The notes under the pieces are model-generated. The model searched no databases. It had not been told where the DNA came from and was given only the letters and a program-made list of their open reading frames with translations. This document shows positions 55,471 through 64,000 of a stretch of 64,000 bases of DNA, piece by piece. A program made the position numbers and the translations under genes. Origin of the DNA: Ochotona curzoniae (taxonomy: Eukaryota > Chordata > Mammalia > Lagomorpha > Ochotonidae); contig NW_024464918.1 of the NCBI RefSeq assembly GCF_017591425.1, forward strand, positions 26,626,001-26,690,000. Direction: 5' to 3'. How positions within the stretch are numbered: position 1 is the first letter of the stretch; each line of letters opens with the position of its first letter.

Positions 55471-56480
55471 GGCCCACCTCTGGCCGCAGCTGGTTACAAT
55501 CAGCTCCCCAGGCGTTGGGCTAAAATCACTCTGCCATATGGCTTCTGCGGGAAAACCAGTCACTGTCATTCAGGGTGGGGCTCTGGCCCGCGGTTGCACG
55601 GGGCCTGAGGTTGTCCATGCCATCATGCCTGCAGAAGGGAGCCCGGAGCTGAAGTGCAAGATTTTGATGAGCCGACCTGGGGAACAAGGTCCCTCGTATA
55701 CTTCAACCCATTTCCCACCTGTGCCTTTCCCAAGGCCCAAGTTCAGGAGCAGGTGGCCCAGCAGGTGACCTCCCGTGAGGGCCCCATTGAGCCCACCACG
55801 TCCCAGAGGGAGTGTGTTTGGGAGAGTGAGCGAGCAAGCGAGCATGGGAACAAGAAACACACTCCCCCAGTAACAAGCACCCACCCTTTTCTGGAACCAT
55901 TCACCCTCCCGGAGAACATTAATCCCGCAACAGGGCAGGGCGGCCTCCCAGGTCTGAATGCCCTTGTCCTGGGCCTTCTGCTACAGGCTCCGTCACGTCG
56001 TGAACCAGGCTGCCAGTCCATGCCACCTTGGAGGACAAGCTGCATAGAAACTCTGTGCGCCATCACACAGGGGGCAGAGTGTCCCAATTCCCTGGAGGTC
56101 GTGCGTCCGCATCAGCCCGGGTACCCATTGCTTGTTCCCTCTTGGACCACCATTATCTGTCCACCTGTAAGGTTATACAGCAAAGCCCAGTGCTCCCAGT
56201 GGGCTCTGGGAGTCCTTGGGTCAAGTCAGCGAGCCAGGGAGAGCCCTTGATCCTGCACGTGGCAGCAGGAGTAGGGACGGACTTGTACGGACACCGTTCG
56301 CTTCCGGCTTACCTGCAGGATAAGCTCACTTCCGCTGTCAGTGGCTTGCTTAGTTCCCCAGAGAAGCAGCCAGACTGTGCAGCCTGCACCTTGCGCCAAG
56401 ATACTTTCCTTCACTTTCCCTTTAAATTATGGAGTTATTTAAAAAAAAAGTAAGAGGAAGCAGGAGAATGTTTTATTATT
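55471..56480. other. Intergenic, no gene recognised
   Basis: Unique sequence; no exon or known repeat supported. Confidence 0.4.
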
Positions 56481-56484
56481 ATTA

Positions 56485-56813
56485 TTTAAATACTTATTTA
56501 TTATTATTGGGAAGTCAGATTTACAAAGAGAAGGAGACAGAGAGAAAGATCTTCCATCTGCTGTTCACAATCCAAGTGACCACAATGGCCAGAGCTGAGC
56601 CTATCCGAAGCCAGGAGCCAGGAGCTTCTTTTGGGTCTCTCACATGGGTACAGGGTTCCCAAAGCTTTGGGGACACTTTGGACTGCTTTCTCAGGCCACA
56701 AGCAGGGAGCTAGAAGGGAAATGGAGCAGCCAGGAAGCGAACTGATACCTATATTTGATGCTGGCACATGCAAGGTGTGGACTTTAGCCACTAGACTACC
56801 GTGCTGGGCTCAG
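56485..56813 (-). mobile_element. C-SINE, near full length
   Basis: ATACTTATTTATTATTATTG to AGACTACCGTGCTGGGC. Confidence 0.88.
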
Positions 56814-57099
56814 AATATGTTGCATAATCAAAAGACACTGTGGCAGCAGGAATAGCCCAGGAAGGACACCATGGTGTGCCATTCTGTCTCTGCACGCTCC
56901 TTCGAGTCCCAGCTGCCTTGCTTCCCACCCACCTTGCTGACGGCGTCCCTTGCTGACGGAGGCAGTAATGAGGTCCGCAGGCCACTGACCTTCACTTGCC
57001 CAGCCCTGGGTGTTGCAGGCATTTGGGGGAGTGAACCAGTCTTTCTTTTTTGGGGGGATAAAATAAAAACATAGCGTGCCATGTGGCCCAGCAGGGAAA

Positions 57100-58270
57100 G
57101 GTGCCAGGCGATACCACGATGCCATGGTAGCAGAAGCCATCAGTGCTGAGCCAGCAGGGGTGGGCAGGGGTCTGTAGATTGCCTGGGTTAGGAGGTCTGG
57201 GGACCACAGGAGGACCAGGCCGCTATACTCACAAGGAACAGACCAAGGGAGTTGACTCAGAAATAGAATCTGGAAGACATATCTGTGTTGGGCCAAGGCC
57301 CCTGCCCTGTGGGACAGCTGGGTTGGGCTAGGAAGCAGCAGCACCTGCTGTCAAGTGCGTGCTTGGGCTACTTCTAGCTAGGCTGCAGAACCCACCCACA
57401 TATAGGTTAACTAGGGCTGGGAATGGATCCAGTGCGGGATTTGTGGGCTCACTCCTGCTGGATTGCAGTACCATCAGTGCGCCCCAGGAGCAAGGGTTGG
57501 TTGCAGGCCAGGCCAGGCAAGGCCATGCAACCACCAACACCCACAAGAACCATGCCTGGGACCAGACCCAGCTGGAGCTGGCTCTTGCGGCACACATAAG
57601 AACTGGGTCCAGGAGCAGGCTGGGCTGGGCTGCAGCACCCATTGGAGAGTGCCAGGAATTGCAGTGGGCCAGGCCAGAGCAGGCTACAGCATTTGCTGGC
57701 TCTTGTGGGCTAAGGAGTTGATTAGTGCTTCTTAGCCTGGGCGGGAACAGGAACTGGGCTTGTGGCTAAAATCACCTAGACTAATTGGACTCATCTGTAT
57801 CCAATATCCTGCTAAATGAGGATGTGGAGGGAAGGGTATATAAGGAAAGGTGAAGGAACAATAAAGAGAGACTTGGCAGAGACTTCTACCATCACTGGTC
57901 TCCTGTCGGTGCTTCGTCCCCAGACCCTCTCCCTGTCCACGTTACTGGCTCTGCTGGCTGGAGCAGCTGGTGAGTGCCAAGACTGGGAAAGGTCCATGCC
58001 AGGCTAGGCTGTAGCACCTTCCAACATGTACAAGATGTAGGGCTGGAAGCAGGTCCCATAGGGGAACTTGGGGGACTCCCCTGCTAGGCTGCAGCTCCCA
58101 CTGATGAGCATGAGAGCCAACGCTGAGCCGGGCTAGGCAGGCAGCTGCACTCATCAGTGAGAGCTGGACCTGAGGCCAGGCATGTGTGTGGGCTGAGCCA
58201 GGCTTGTCTAGGCTGCAGCATCCACTGGCCTGCATTTAAGCCAACACAGGGTACATGCCACTCCCGCCCT
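57100..58270 (+). repeat. Degenerate GC-rich tandem block, opposite orientation
   Basis: Phrases such as GGCTGCAGCACCCATTGG, GAACTGGGTCCAGGAGC, TAGGCTGCAGCTCCCACTG are the reverse of those at 1360-3570. Confidence 0.5.
57740..57965 (+). mobile_element. LTR-like segment inside the tandem block
   Basis: TATATAAGG (57836) is followed 20 nt later by AATAAAGAG (57860) and then GGTCTCCTGTCGGTGCTTCG, the TATA/poly(A)/R-U5 order of some retroviral LTRs. Ends not defined. Confidence 0.35.
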
Positions 58271-58649
58271 CCTTTACACACGGGACACCTGCTCCTCCAC
58301 CTGAACCTCGGAGACTCCCAGATTAGATCAACCCCGGGATGTGCCTTCAGGTGGCACTCTGCCAAGCCCATCTGCTGCTTCTCAGTAGGAAGTTGACCCG
58401 GAAGCGGAGGGGCAGCGAGTGGACATTCCCAGATGGCACGCCCAAGTCCCCAGGACCACTGGGGACCCTCGCCCACTCGCCCTGGGACATCATAGAAGCG
58501 TGGCTGCTGTGTGGCGTCTCTCGTGAAAGCTCTGTGCGCTGTGCCTGGCCAGGCCCTTCTTGGTGGCCCCTACTGCCCAGCACAGCGTCCGGCGGACAGG
58601 TGACCCTCTTGGCTGAGCACGGAGGCCTTGACTGTGAGGAACCAGCCCT

Positions 58650-59859
58650 CCGCTCCTCCCCGGCTGCGGGATCGCACACTCTGTCCCGCTGCTTCCGCGC
58701 CCCGCCGGTGAGCCGCCCGGTCCGCCCGGGCGCTTTGCGCGCAAGCTGCGGTTCTGACCTTCCCGCCACGCGGTCGCAGGCCGAGGGGTCGCCTGGCCTC
58801 ATCCAGGCCGGCGGCGGACAGGCCCGTGACCGGACAAGAACCACCTTGGCGCGCTTCCAGGCCACGTCCCGGCTTGGGGGGCCGTGACGGCTGGTGTTCC
58901 CGGAGCTTCCTGCGGCTTCGCAGCAGTTAGGGACGCAGACGCGGCCAGCGCGGCGCAGCAGGAGCCCGCCCGGAGCCCCGCGCCCCCGCATCCCCGCGCT
59001 TCTGCGCCCCCGTGCCCAGCCCCGCGCCCTGGCATCCCCGCGCCCCTGCGCCCATCCCCGGGCCCCCGCGTCCAGCCCCGCGCCCCCGTGTCCAGCCCCG
59101 CGCCCCCGTGCTTCTGCGCCCAGCCCCGCGCCCCCGTGCTTCTGCGCCCAGCCCCGCGCCTCCGTGCCCAGCTCCGCGCCCTGGCATCCCCGCGCCCCTG
59201 CGCTCAGCCCCGGGCCCCCGCGTCCAGCCCCGCGCTTCTGCGCCCAGCCCTGCGCCCCCGCGCCCCCGCGCCCAGCCCCGCGCCGGCGACTGCGCACTGC
59301 CGCCCCACTCCCCGCCCCGCCGCCCGGGTTTTCAAATTTGAAACCTGCTTCTTTTCCCGCCCGAAAGGGTGGGCCGCGGCGGGGAGGCGTGGCCGCGCCC
59401 CAGCCAATGGGGCTGCAGGGGCGCCCGGTCCCGCCCCCAGGGTGCCCACTGGGTGTCCAGGGAGGCAGTGGGCCAATGGACGAGGGGGTCCCGGCTGGCC
59501 CCGCCTCCAGAGCGCGCACGTGCAGCGGCGGGGCCCCAGGGGCCTCCACGGGGACGATCGGGGGGCCCCCGGGAGCCGGGCACCTGCTGCGAGCACCGGC
59601 CCGGCGCCCGAGCGCCCCGGACGCCCAGGGCCGGTCCAGGCTCGGGACGCAGGCCGACCATGGCCCCGCGAGAGACCCCGAGCTGCCCTGGGCCGGCGGA
59701 CTGCAGGAGGGCGGACTGCCGGCCCCGGGGCGGGGCGTCCTGGGGGCGGGGCGAGGCGCCCGTGTTTGTTGCACCGTGTCAGTTACATTGTAACAAAAGT
59801 GGTGGAGCTTCTGCTCGGGCCAGCCACCCCGGACTCGCCCGCCCCCAGCGGTCGCCTAC
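58650..59859 (+). promoter_or_regulatory. MXD3: MXD3 promoter and CpG island
   Basis: Very CpG-rich. Visible elements: TTTCAAATTTGAAA palindrome (59330-59343) containing CHR cores (TTTGAA) on both strands; E2F-type TTTTCCCGCC (59352-59361); CCAAT boxes at 59404-59408 and 59473-59477; canonical E-box CACGTG (59517-59522). No TATA. This set fits a cell-cycle promoter (DREAM/E2F with NF-Y). The start site is probably between about 59.35 and 59.85 kb (inference). Confidence 0.65.
58975..59290. repeat. GC-only tandem repeat in the MXD3 CpG island
   Basis: Repeated CGCCCAGCCCCGCGCCCCCG with inserted TGCTTCTG and TGGCATCC blocks; upstream of the promoter elements. Confidence 0.85.
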
Positions 59860-59929
59860 ATGGAGCCCGTGGCCAGCAACATCCAGGTCCTGCTGCAGGC
59901 GGCCGAGTTCCTGGAGCGCCGCGAGAGGG
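59860..59929 (+). CDS. MXD3: MXD3 exon 1
   Basis: Encodes [20 protein letters not shown] and RER plus one base, the SIN3-interaction domain. Donor GTGAGG. Confidence 0.96.
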
Positions 59930-62758
59930 GTGAGGGAGAACCCTTGGCTAGCCCGGGGGCTGGCGACTTCGCTGACACCGGCCTGGGCGGGACTCGGGTC
60001 GCTGCTGGGAGGATACACGGTTTTAGGGTCAGCAGTCCCGGGGCGCCTCTGTCCTCAGCTCCAGAGGCTTCTGCGGCCGGTCGGGCTGGGGGAGAATTGT
60101 CCTGGCGCCAAAAGCTCCTGGTTGGCCGTCCAGCCTGATTAAGGGATGTTGGGGGCGCTCTGTCTGGCAGAGGCCGAGCACGGATACGCGTCCCTGTGCC
60201 CGCACCGCAGTCAGGGCACCATCTACAGGAGGAGGAAGCGACCCCCGCAGCCGGCAGCGCTGGACAGCGGACGGTAAGGGCAGCAGAGGAGTAGGGATGT
60301 GGTGGGGTGGGCAAATGCTGGGCGCCATCCGTCATGGGGCTCCTCTTGCAGCTCACTTCCTCCTTGCTGCCTGCATCTTCTGGGCCAGGTACCCTGCTGG
60401 GGAGGGGGGCATCCAGACACTTGTAACATCCCTTCCTCCCCAAACATACATCTTTGTTGTTATTAAGTCAAGGACTGTTTTGGGATCACCTGGGTTGTGC
60501 CCTTGCAGTCCTGCGCCCCCAGTCATCACACCACCTCCTGCATCCACCCCCCTGTGGTCAGGCTTCCTCCTTCTCCTTGTTTGCCGCCACCTGTGTGAGC
60601 ACCTCTCCCTGCAGACCCCACTGTTGGACGCTTGCTTCTCTGCTTAGCTGCCACCGGTGTCCAGGAGGCACCTGCCAGCCAATCAGGCTGGAACCCTCGT
60701 TCGGACCCCCTGCCGCTTGGAGACACACCTTCCTCCTCTCTTGCTGAGCTTGCTGGGGTGGGTTTTGTGCTTTGGGGAAGGGGGGACTGGGGACTGTGGG
60801 GAAGGGTGGTGCCTGACGGCTCCTCACCCTGCCCCCTGACCTCGGCAGGTCCGTGCACAACGAGCTGGAGAAGCGCAGGTGAGTGGCAGTGCCTAGCCCT
60901 TGAACCATTCCTCTCCCCGACCCCCCATTCCAGCCTTTCCTCCCCCACTCCCCTCTGGCCGTCAAGGCAGGGCTGGCACTGCCCTCCCGTTCCATCCCCC
61001 CACAGGAGGGCACAGCTGAAGCGGTGCCTGGAGCAGCTGAAACAACAGATGCCCCTGGGGGCCGACTGCGCCCGGTACACGACGCTGAGCCTGCTGCGCC
61101 GTGCCAGGACGCACATTCAGGTGAGGGGTTGTCTCGTGCAGGGAGTGGGGGTCCAGCGTGGCACCTGGCTAGCAGAGCCTTCTGTGCTCCTGGTTTCCAA
61201 ATCGAGTAAGTGGATGGCGCTGAGGCCTCACTTGCTAAAGGCACAGCTGTTGAGCAGACTCTAGGTTCTTGTGGAAGGGCCCCTTGCATCGTGGACAGGC
61301 GACGCTCTCTCTGCCCTTCCGGGTCTTTCAGGGCTGCCCATGCTGATGCTCTGGCCAGCACTCAAGATACCCGGACTGGAAAGGGCTCGGGGAGGCCAGC
61401 GCCCCCTGGTGGGCAGGAGTGGCTATGCCCAAGGCCCGGCTCAGGCAGCCCTGGTGATTTGAATCAAGTGGCTTTGGAAGTTACACTCAAAGGGAGAGAT
61501 GGAGGCATGGCGGGGCCAAGGGCAGGGCCACACAGGCGATGGGAGGCGCATGGGTGCCTGACCTGCATTCTTTCCTTTGACTAGTATTTATTGTGTGCTG
61601 GCTCTGCCAAAACTATTCTAGGCTCTAGCATGGCCTTGTGTCATCCGGCAAATAAATCATGGTCATGGGACGTGTCCACGCCGTCTCCTTGCTGCTGTCA
61701 TTACACCGTGTCCCCACCCCACCTGCTGTGGTAGAACAAGTCTGGCCAGCCCCGAGGGCCTGCTTCTCACGTGCGGCTCATCTGGCCTGGCTGTCAGGTG
61801 GATGCCATGTGCCCGGGATGCTGACCCACACCTGCTCCTGGACTTCTGATTTTCCACCTGTTTCCTGTTTGGTCTTCACCGAGCTCTCTTCCATTTTGCC
61901 CAGCTTCTGCTGCACACTCTAGCAGGATAGTGTCTCGGTCTCTTACTTCTTGTGGACTCAGGGCCCTTCAAACCTGCTAAACAGCCGTATTTCCTCTACC
62001 CACTCTTCACCAGAGAGCTGAGCTGCGTGTCCTAGCATCCTTGTGCCTCATGCAGCTATTATTCATTCTTCTCCCCCAGCCCCTCCTGGCTGAATGGTCA
62101 CCCGTTTGGGGCTTTGCAAGGAAGGGTGGGGGCGGGGCTGACACCCAAGGCTTAGCCCCCTTCCCACGCCCCCCGCCCCCGGGGGTTAGAAGCTGGCAGG
62201 CTGTCTGGTCTACAGCTTTCTAACAATTTTTAAATTAGTTGGCAGTACTCCAAAGGAGACTCGTATGGGGTGGAAATGAATCTACCCTGCAGCTCCTCTT
62301 ACACGGGGCGTTCTGGCACATGGAGCTGGGTGGGACCCAGACTCCAGGTGACCCGGCACTGGCTTTTCCTGGGTCTGCAGAAGCTGGAGGAGCAGGAGCA
62401 GCGGGCCCAACGGCTCAAGGAGAAGCTGCGCAGTCAGCAGCAGAGCTTGCGGCGGCAGCTGGAGCGGCTGGGCGGGCTGTCCAGCAGCGGGGAGCGGGAG
62501 CGACTGCGCACACATAGCCTGGACTCGTCGGGCCTCTCCTCGGAACGCTCGGACTCTGATCAAGGTGAGTGCCCGAGGCCCGGGTGGCGGCGGGGAAGGG
62601 GGGAAGGGGCCCTCCTGACCGGCCTTCCCTGTGCAGAGGAACTAGACGTGGACGTGGACGTGGAGAGCCTGGTGTTTACCGGCGAGGCAGACCTGCTGCG
62701 GAGTTTCAGCGCCGGCCGGGAGCACAGCTACTCGCACGGCGCCAGCGCCTGGCTCTGA
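59860..62758 (+). CDS. MXD3: MXD3 / MAD3, MAX dimerization protein 3 (whole CDS span, 6 exons)
   Basis: Nuclear bHLH-leucine-zipper repressor that pairs with MAX on CACGTG E-boxes, recruits SIN3-HDAC and opposes MYC; in this family MXD3 is the member linked to S phase (family knowledge). Six exons sum to 624 nt, 207 codons plus TGA (human 206). The N-terminal SIN3-interaction helix ([18 protein letters not shown]) is at about 7-24, the bHLH at about 58-107 with basic region HNELEKRRR (His/Glu/Arg E-box reading residues present), and the zipper from about 107 ([16 protein letters not shown]) onward. The Ser-rich stretch [15 protein letters not shown] and the end [12 protein letters not shown] match human. 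Exon 3 is a 30-nt microexon. The C-terminal acidic part has one extra Asp-Val relative to human. Confidence 0.97.
60171..60273 (+). CDS. MXD3: MXD3 exon 2
   Basis: Acceptor TGGCAG; encodes [20 protein letters not shown]...ALDSG plus two bases; RRRKRPPQP is a basic patch. Donor GTAAGG. Confidence 0.95.
60849..60878 (+). CDS. MXD3: MXD3 exon 3 (30-nt microexon, basic region)
   Basis: Acceptor TCGGCAG, donor GTGAGT. Encodes (R)SVHNELEKR(R), the DNA-reading basic region. Its length is a multiple of three, so skipping would keep frame but remove DNA binding. Confidence 0.95.
61006..61120 (+). CDS. MXD3: MXD3 exon 4 (helix-loop-helix)
   Basis: Encodes [20 protein letters not shown]...RRARTHIQ, both helices and the loop. 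Acceptor CCACAG, donor GTGAGG. Confidence 0.96.
61575..61645 (-). mobile_element. L2-like remnant in MXD3 intron 4
   Basis: AGTATTTATTGTGTGCTGGC then AACTATTCTAGGCTCTAGCA. Confidence 0.55.
62381..62564 (+). CDS. MXD3: MXD3 exon 5 (leucine zipper)
   Basis: Encodes [20 protein letters not shown]..., the zipper, and the serine-rich segment ending SERSDSDQ. Donor GTGAGT. Confidence 0.96.
62637..62758 (+). CDS. MXD3: MXD3 exon 6 (C-terminus)
   Basis: Encodes [20 protein letters not shown]... to SHGASAWL, then TGA at 62756-62758. Confidence 0.96.
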
Positions 62759-63130
62759 TGCCGACTGCCCCGGCGCCTGGGCCTCACCTTCCCTGCCTGT
62801 CGGCTGAGCCGCAGGAGACGCCCTGCCAAGCCTCCAGCGCTGCTGGGAGTCACTTGTTGTAATGGACTCAAAGGACCCCGATGTGGGAGTGGGTGCTAAG
62901 CCGCCCCTGCTGGCTGCCAGGGGTACCCCTCATCTGGAAGCGACTGGGGCTCCCCAGCCCCTGTACAGCAAGGGGGCTGGGGTCCTAGCTTGCCCTTCCA
63001 GGCTCTCTCTAGCACTTATCCTCTGCTGGCCCCAGTGGGGCCAGAAACCACCTGAATCCTCATGCCCTCTGCCCATGACACAGACTGCCCAGTATTTTCA
63101 TTAAAAGCCTCCTTTGTAACTGCTCTGGTT
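62759..63130 (+). other. MXD3: MXD3 3'UTR
   Basis: Unique GC-rich sequence ending shortly after the ATTAAA at 63100. It stops before the L2 remnant and the convergent PRELID1 3' end. Confidence 0.7.
63100..63105 (+). terminator. MXD3: Poly(A) signal ATTAAA of MXD3
   Basis: Common variant hexamer, 342 nt after the stop codon, followed by GTAACTGCTCTGGTTCTTT, a U/GU-rich downstream region. Confidence 0.75.
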
Positions 63131-63249
63131 CTTTCCCGCCAACAGTGGGAACCCCCTCCCCAAGAAAGAGGAAATCGGGGTATCACCTCCATACTGCCTG
63201 AGGGCCAGCCAACAGTGGAGCCAAGGTTTGGACCCAGAGCTGGGGCTGA

Positions 63250-63365
63250 CTGAATTCAGTAAGTGTTTATTGAGTGTCTGTAATGTGCCAGCTATTTGTT
63301 CCAGGTAGCAGGGACACATCAAAGGACAAAACCGCGCCCTGCCCGCATGGAGCTTACAGTCTGTG
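63250..63365 (-). mobile_element. L2 3' end remnant
   Basis: TTCAGTAAGTGTTTATTGAG, TAATGTGCCAGC, GCATGGAGCTTACAGTCT: reverse complement of the L2 tail, lying between the two convergent 3' ends. Confidence 0.8.
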
Positions 63366-63464
63366 CCTGGCGGCGCCGTAGCCCTGCTGCCGGCAGCTGC
63401 CCACGGCGGACAGAAGCCACCACCCCGCCCCCACCCAAACAGCAGAGAGGGCTGCAAGCTGATT

Positions 63465-63470
63465 TTTAAT
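63465..63470 (-). terminator. PRELID1: Poly(A) signal ATTAAA of PRELID1
   Basis: ATTAAA on the minus strand about 100 nt after the PRELID1 stop, giving a short 3'UTR. An AATAAA at 63271-63266 on the same strand lies in an L2 remnant and could be an alternative. Confidence 0.6.
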
Positions 63471-63567
63471 CACCAAGTACAGGGGTGTGGGCTGAGGGGC
63501 TGAGTGCAGTGTGTGTAGAGGTGCAGGGGCAGTGGTGGGGAGGCCCGGGCCCTGGGGGCCAGGCCAG

Positions 63568-63716
63568 CTACACAAACTGCTGCTGTTGCTGCTGCTTCTT
63601 GCTTGCCGCCTTGTTGGCCAGGTCCTTGGCTTTCTCTGTAGCTGCCAGTGCCGTCTCCTTGGCCTTCTCGGTGGCTTCCTTGGCTGTCTCAACCAGTGTC
63701 TTGGAGGGCGCCTCAC
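63568..63716 (-). CDS. PRELID1: PRELID1 last exon
   Basis: Acceptor GCTGCAG; encodes the LEA-like repeat and the poly-Gln end QQQQQQFV, then TAG at 63570-63568. Confidence 0.95.
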
Positions 63717-64000
63717 CTGCAGCAACAGGGCCCGGCACTGGCTTTGGATGAGGCCCTAGACCAACCCTGTCACTGCCCCCACCAAAACACTTGGCTGGTA
63801 CATCCAGGTGCCCACATTCACGGCCTCCCCCACCCTTGATGAGACAGACCACTCGCTGGGTGGGCTGAGGCAGGCTTTGAGCCCAGGCTGCCTTTAAGGG
63901 GCTGTCCCCCAAGCTCTCACCTTGCAACTTGGCCAAGATGTACTCAAAACCCTTCATAGTTTTGGTCACGTTGTTTTTGAACCGGGCAAGGCCAAATTCC
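63568..64000 (-). CDS. PRELID1: PRELID1 (PRELI), C-terminal part, runs off the window edge
   Basis: Mitochondrial intermembrane-space phosphatidic-acid carrier that works with TRIAP1 to feed cardiolipin synthesis (family knowledge). Only the last two coding exons lie here: 64000-63921 encodes EFGLARFKNNVTKTMKGFEY and on to ILAKLQ, the end of the PRELI/MSF1 lipid-transfer domain. 63716-63568 encodes GEAPSKTLVETAKEATEKAK...KKQQQQQQFV and TAG, the LEA-like alanine/lysine repeats and a six-Gln tail. The 204-nt intron has GTGAGA/GCAG ends. The N-terminal part (mitochondrial targeting, most of the lipid pocket) lies beyond 64000. Confidence 0.95.
   Translation of the reverse strand, partial: EFGLARFKNNVTKTMKGFEYILAKLQGESLGDSPLKAAWAQSLPQPTQRVVCLIKGGGGRECGHLDVPAKCFGGGSDRVGLGPHPKPVPGPVAAGEAPSKTLVETAKEATEKAKETALAATEKAKDLANKAASKKQQQQQQFV
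63921..64000 (-). CDS. PRELID1: PRELID1 penultimate exon (partial)
   Basis: Open to the window edge; reads EFGLARFKNNVTKTMKGF... and ends in phase 1 before GTGAGA. Confidence 0.94.

Noticed and set aside
58347..59774. 475-codon open frame on the minus strand (and 349/299-codon frames on plus)
   Set aside because: Low-complexity Pro/Ala/Arg/Gly translation of the MXD3 CpG island and its GC repeat; no start context or homology.

Overview
This is a mammalian nuclear-genome window with intron-bearing genes, GT-AG splice sites, CpG-island promoters and many SINEs. The dominant SINE is the lagomorph C-repeat (tRNA-derived, ending in AATAAATAAATCTTTAAA), present in more than 35 full or partial copies on both strands. 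The consensus I remember for pika (Ochotona) fits these copies better than the rabbit one, so pika is my inference; a lagomorph is close to certain.

Four protein-coding genes are recognisable, in the order and relative orientation of human 5q35.3 (inverted here). RGS14 is on the minus strand (CDS 26059 down to 15454, 14 coding exons, 554 codons). LMAN2/VIP36 is on the plus strand (31309-43896, 8 exons, 355 codons, 3'UTR possibly to about 46.44 kb). MXD3/MAD3 is on the plus strand (59860-62758, 6 exons, 207 codons). PRELID1 is on the minus strand, with only its last two coding exons inside the window (64000 down to 63568). All exon sets were joined by reading splice sites and reading-frame phase, and each complete CDS sums to a multiple of three. 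MXD3 and PRELID1 converge tail to tail.

Layout: 1-15 kb lies downstream of RGS14. It is mostly SINEs, copies of a LINE-like element with a degenerate GC-rich tandem body, and a possible LTR; a possible noncoding first exon of the next gene (SLC34A1 by synteny) lies near 222. RGS14 fills 15-26 kb, with a 5.9 kb first intron. The interval 26-31 kb is intergenic, with an MLT1-like LTR, a U2 snRNA retropseudogene and SINEs. LMAN2 follows, with a VNTR in intron 2, a GC-AG intron 6 and an internal 135 bp duplication in intron 7. The interval 46.4-58.6 kb is gene-free and holds a cluster of three unstable tandem arrays (53.3-55.0 kb) and an LTR-like segment. The MXD3 CpG island and promoter, MXD3 and the PRELID1 3' end complete the window.

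The genes do not form an operon-like system. RGS14 is a Galpha/Ras scaffold, LMAN2 an ER-Golgi cargo lectin, MXD3 a MAX-partner repressor and PRELID1 a mitochondrial phospholipid carrier. I found no convincing undescribed biological system. The most informative signals are the RGS14 C-terminus without a PDZ ligand, the GC-AG intron, the cell-cycle element cluster with a CACGTG box upstream of MXD3, the intronic duplication, the U2 retropseudogene with target-site duplication, and the tandem-array cluster.
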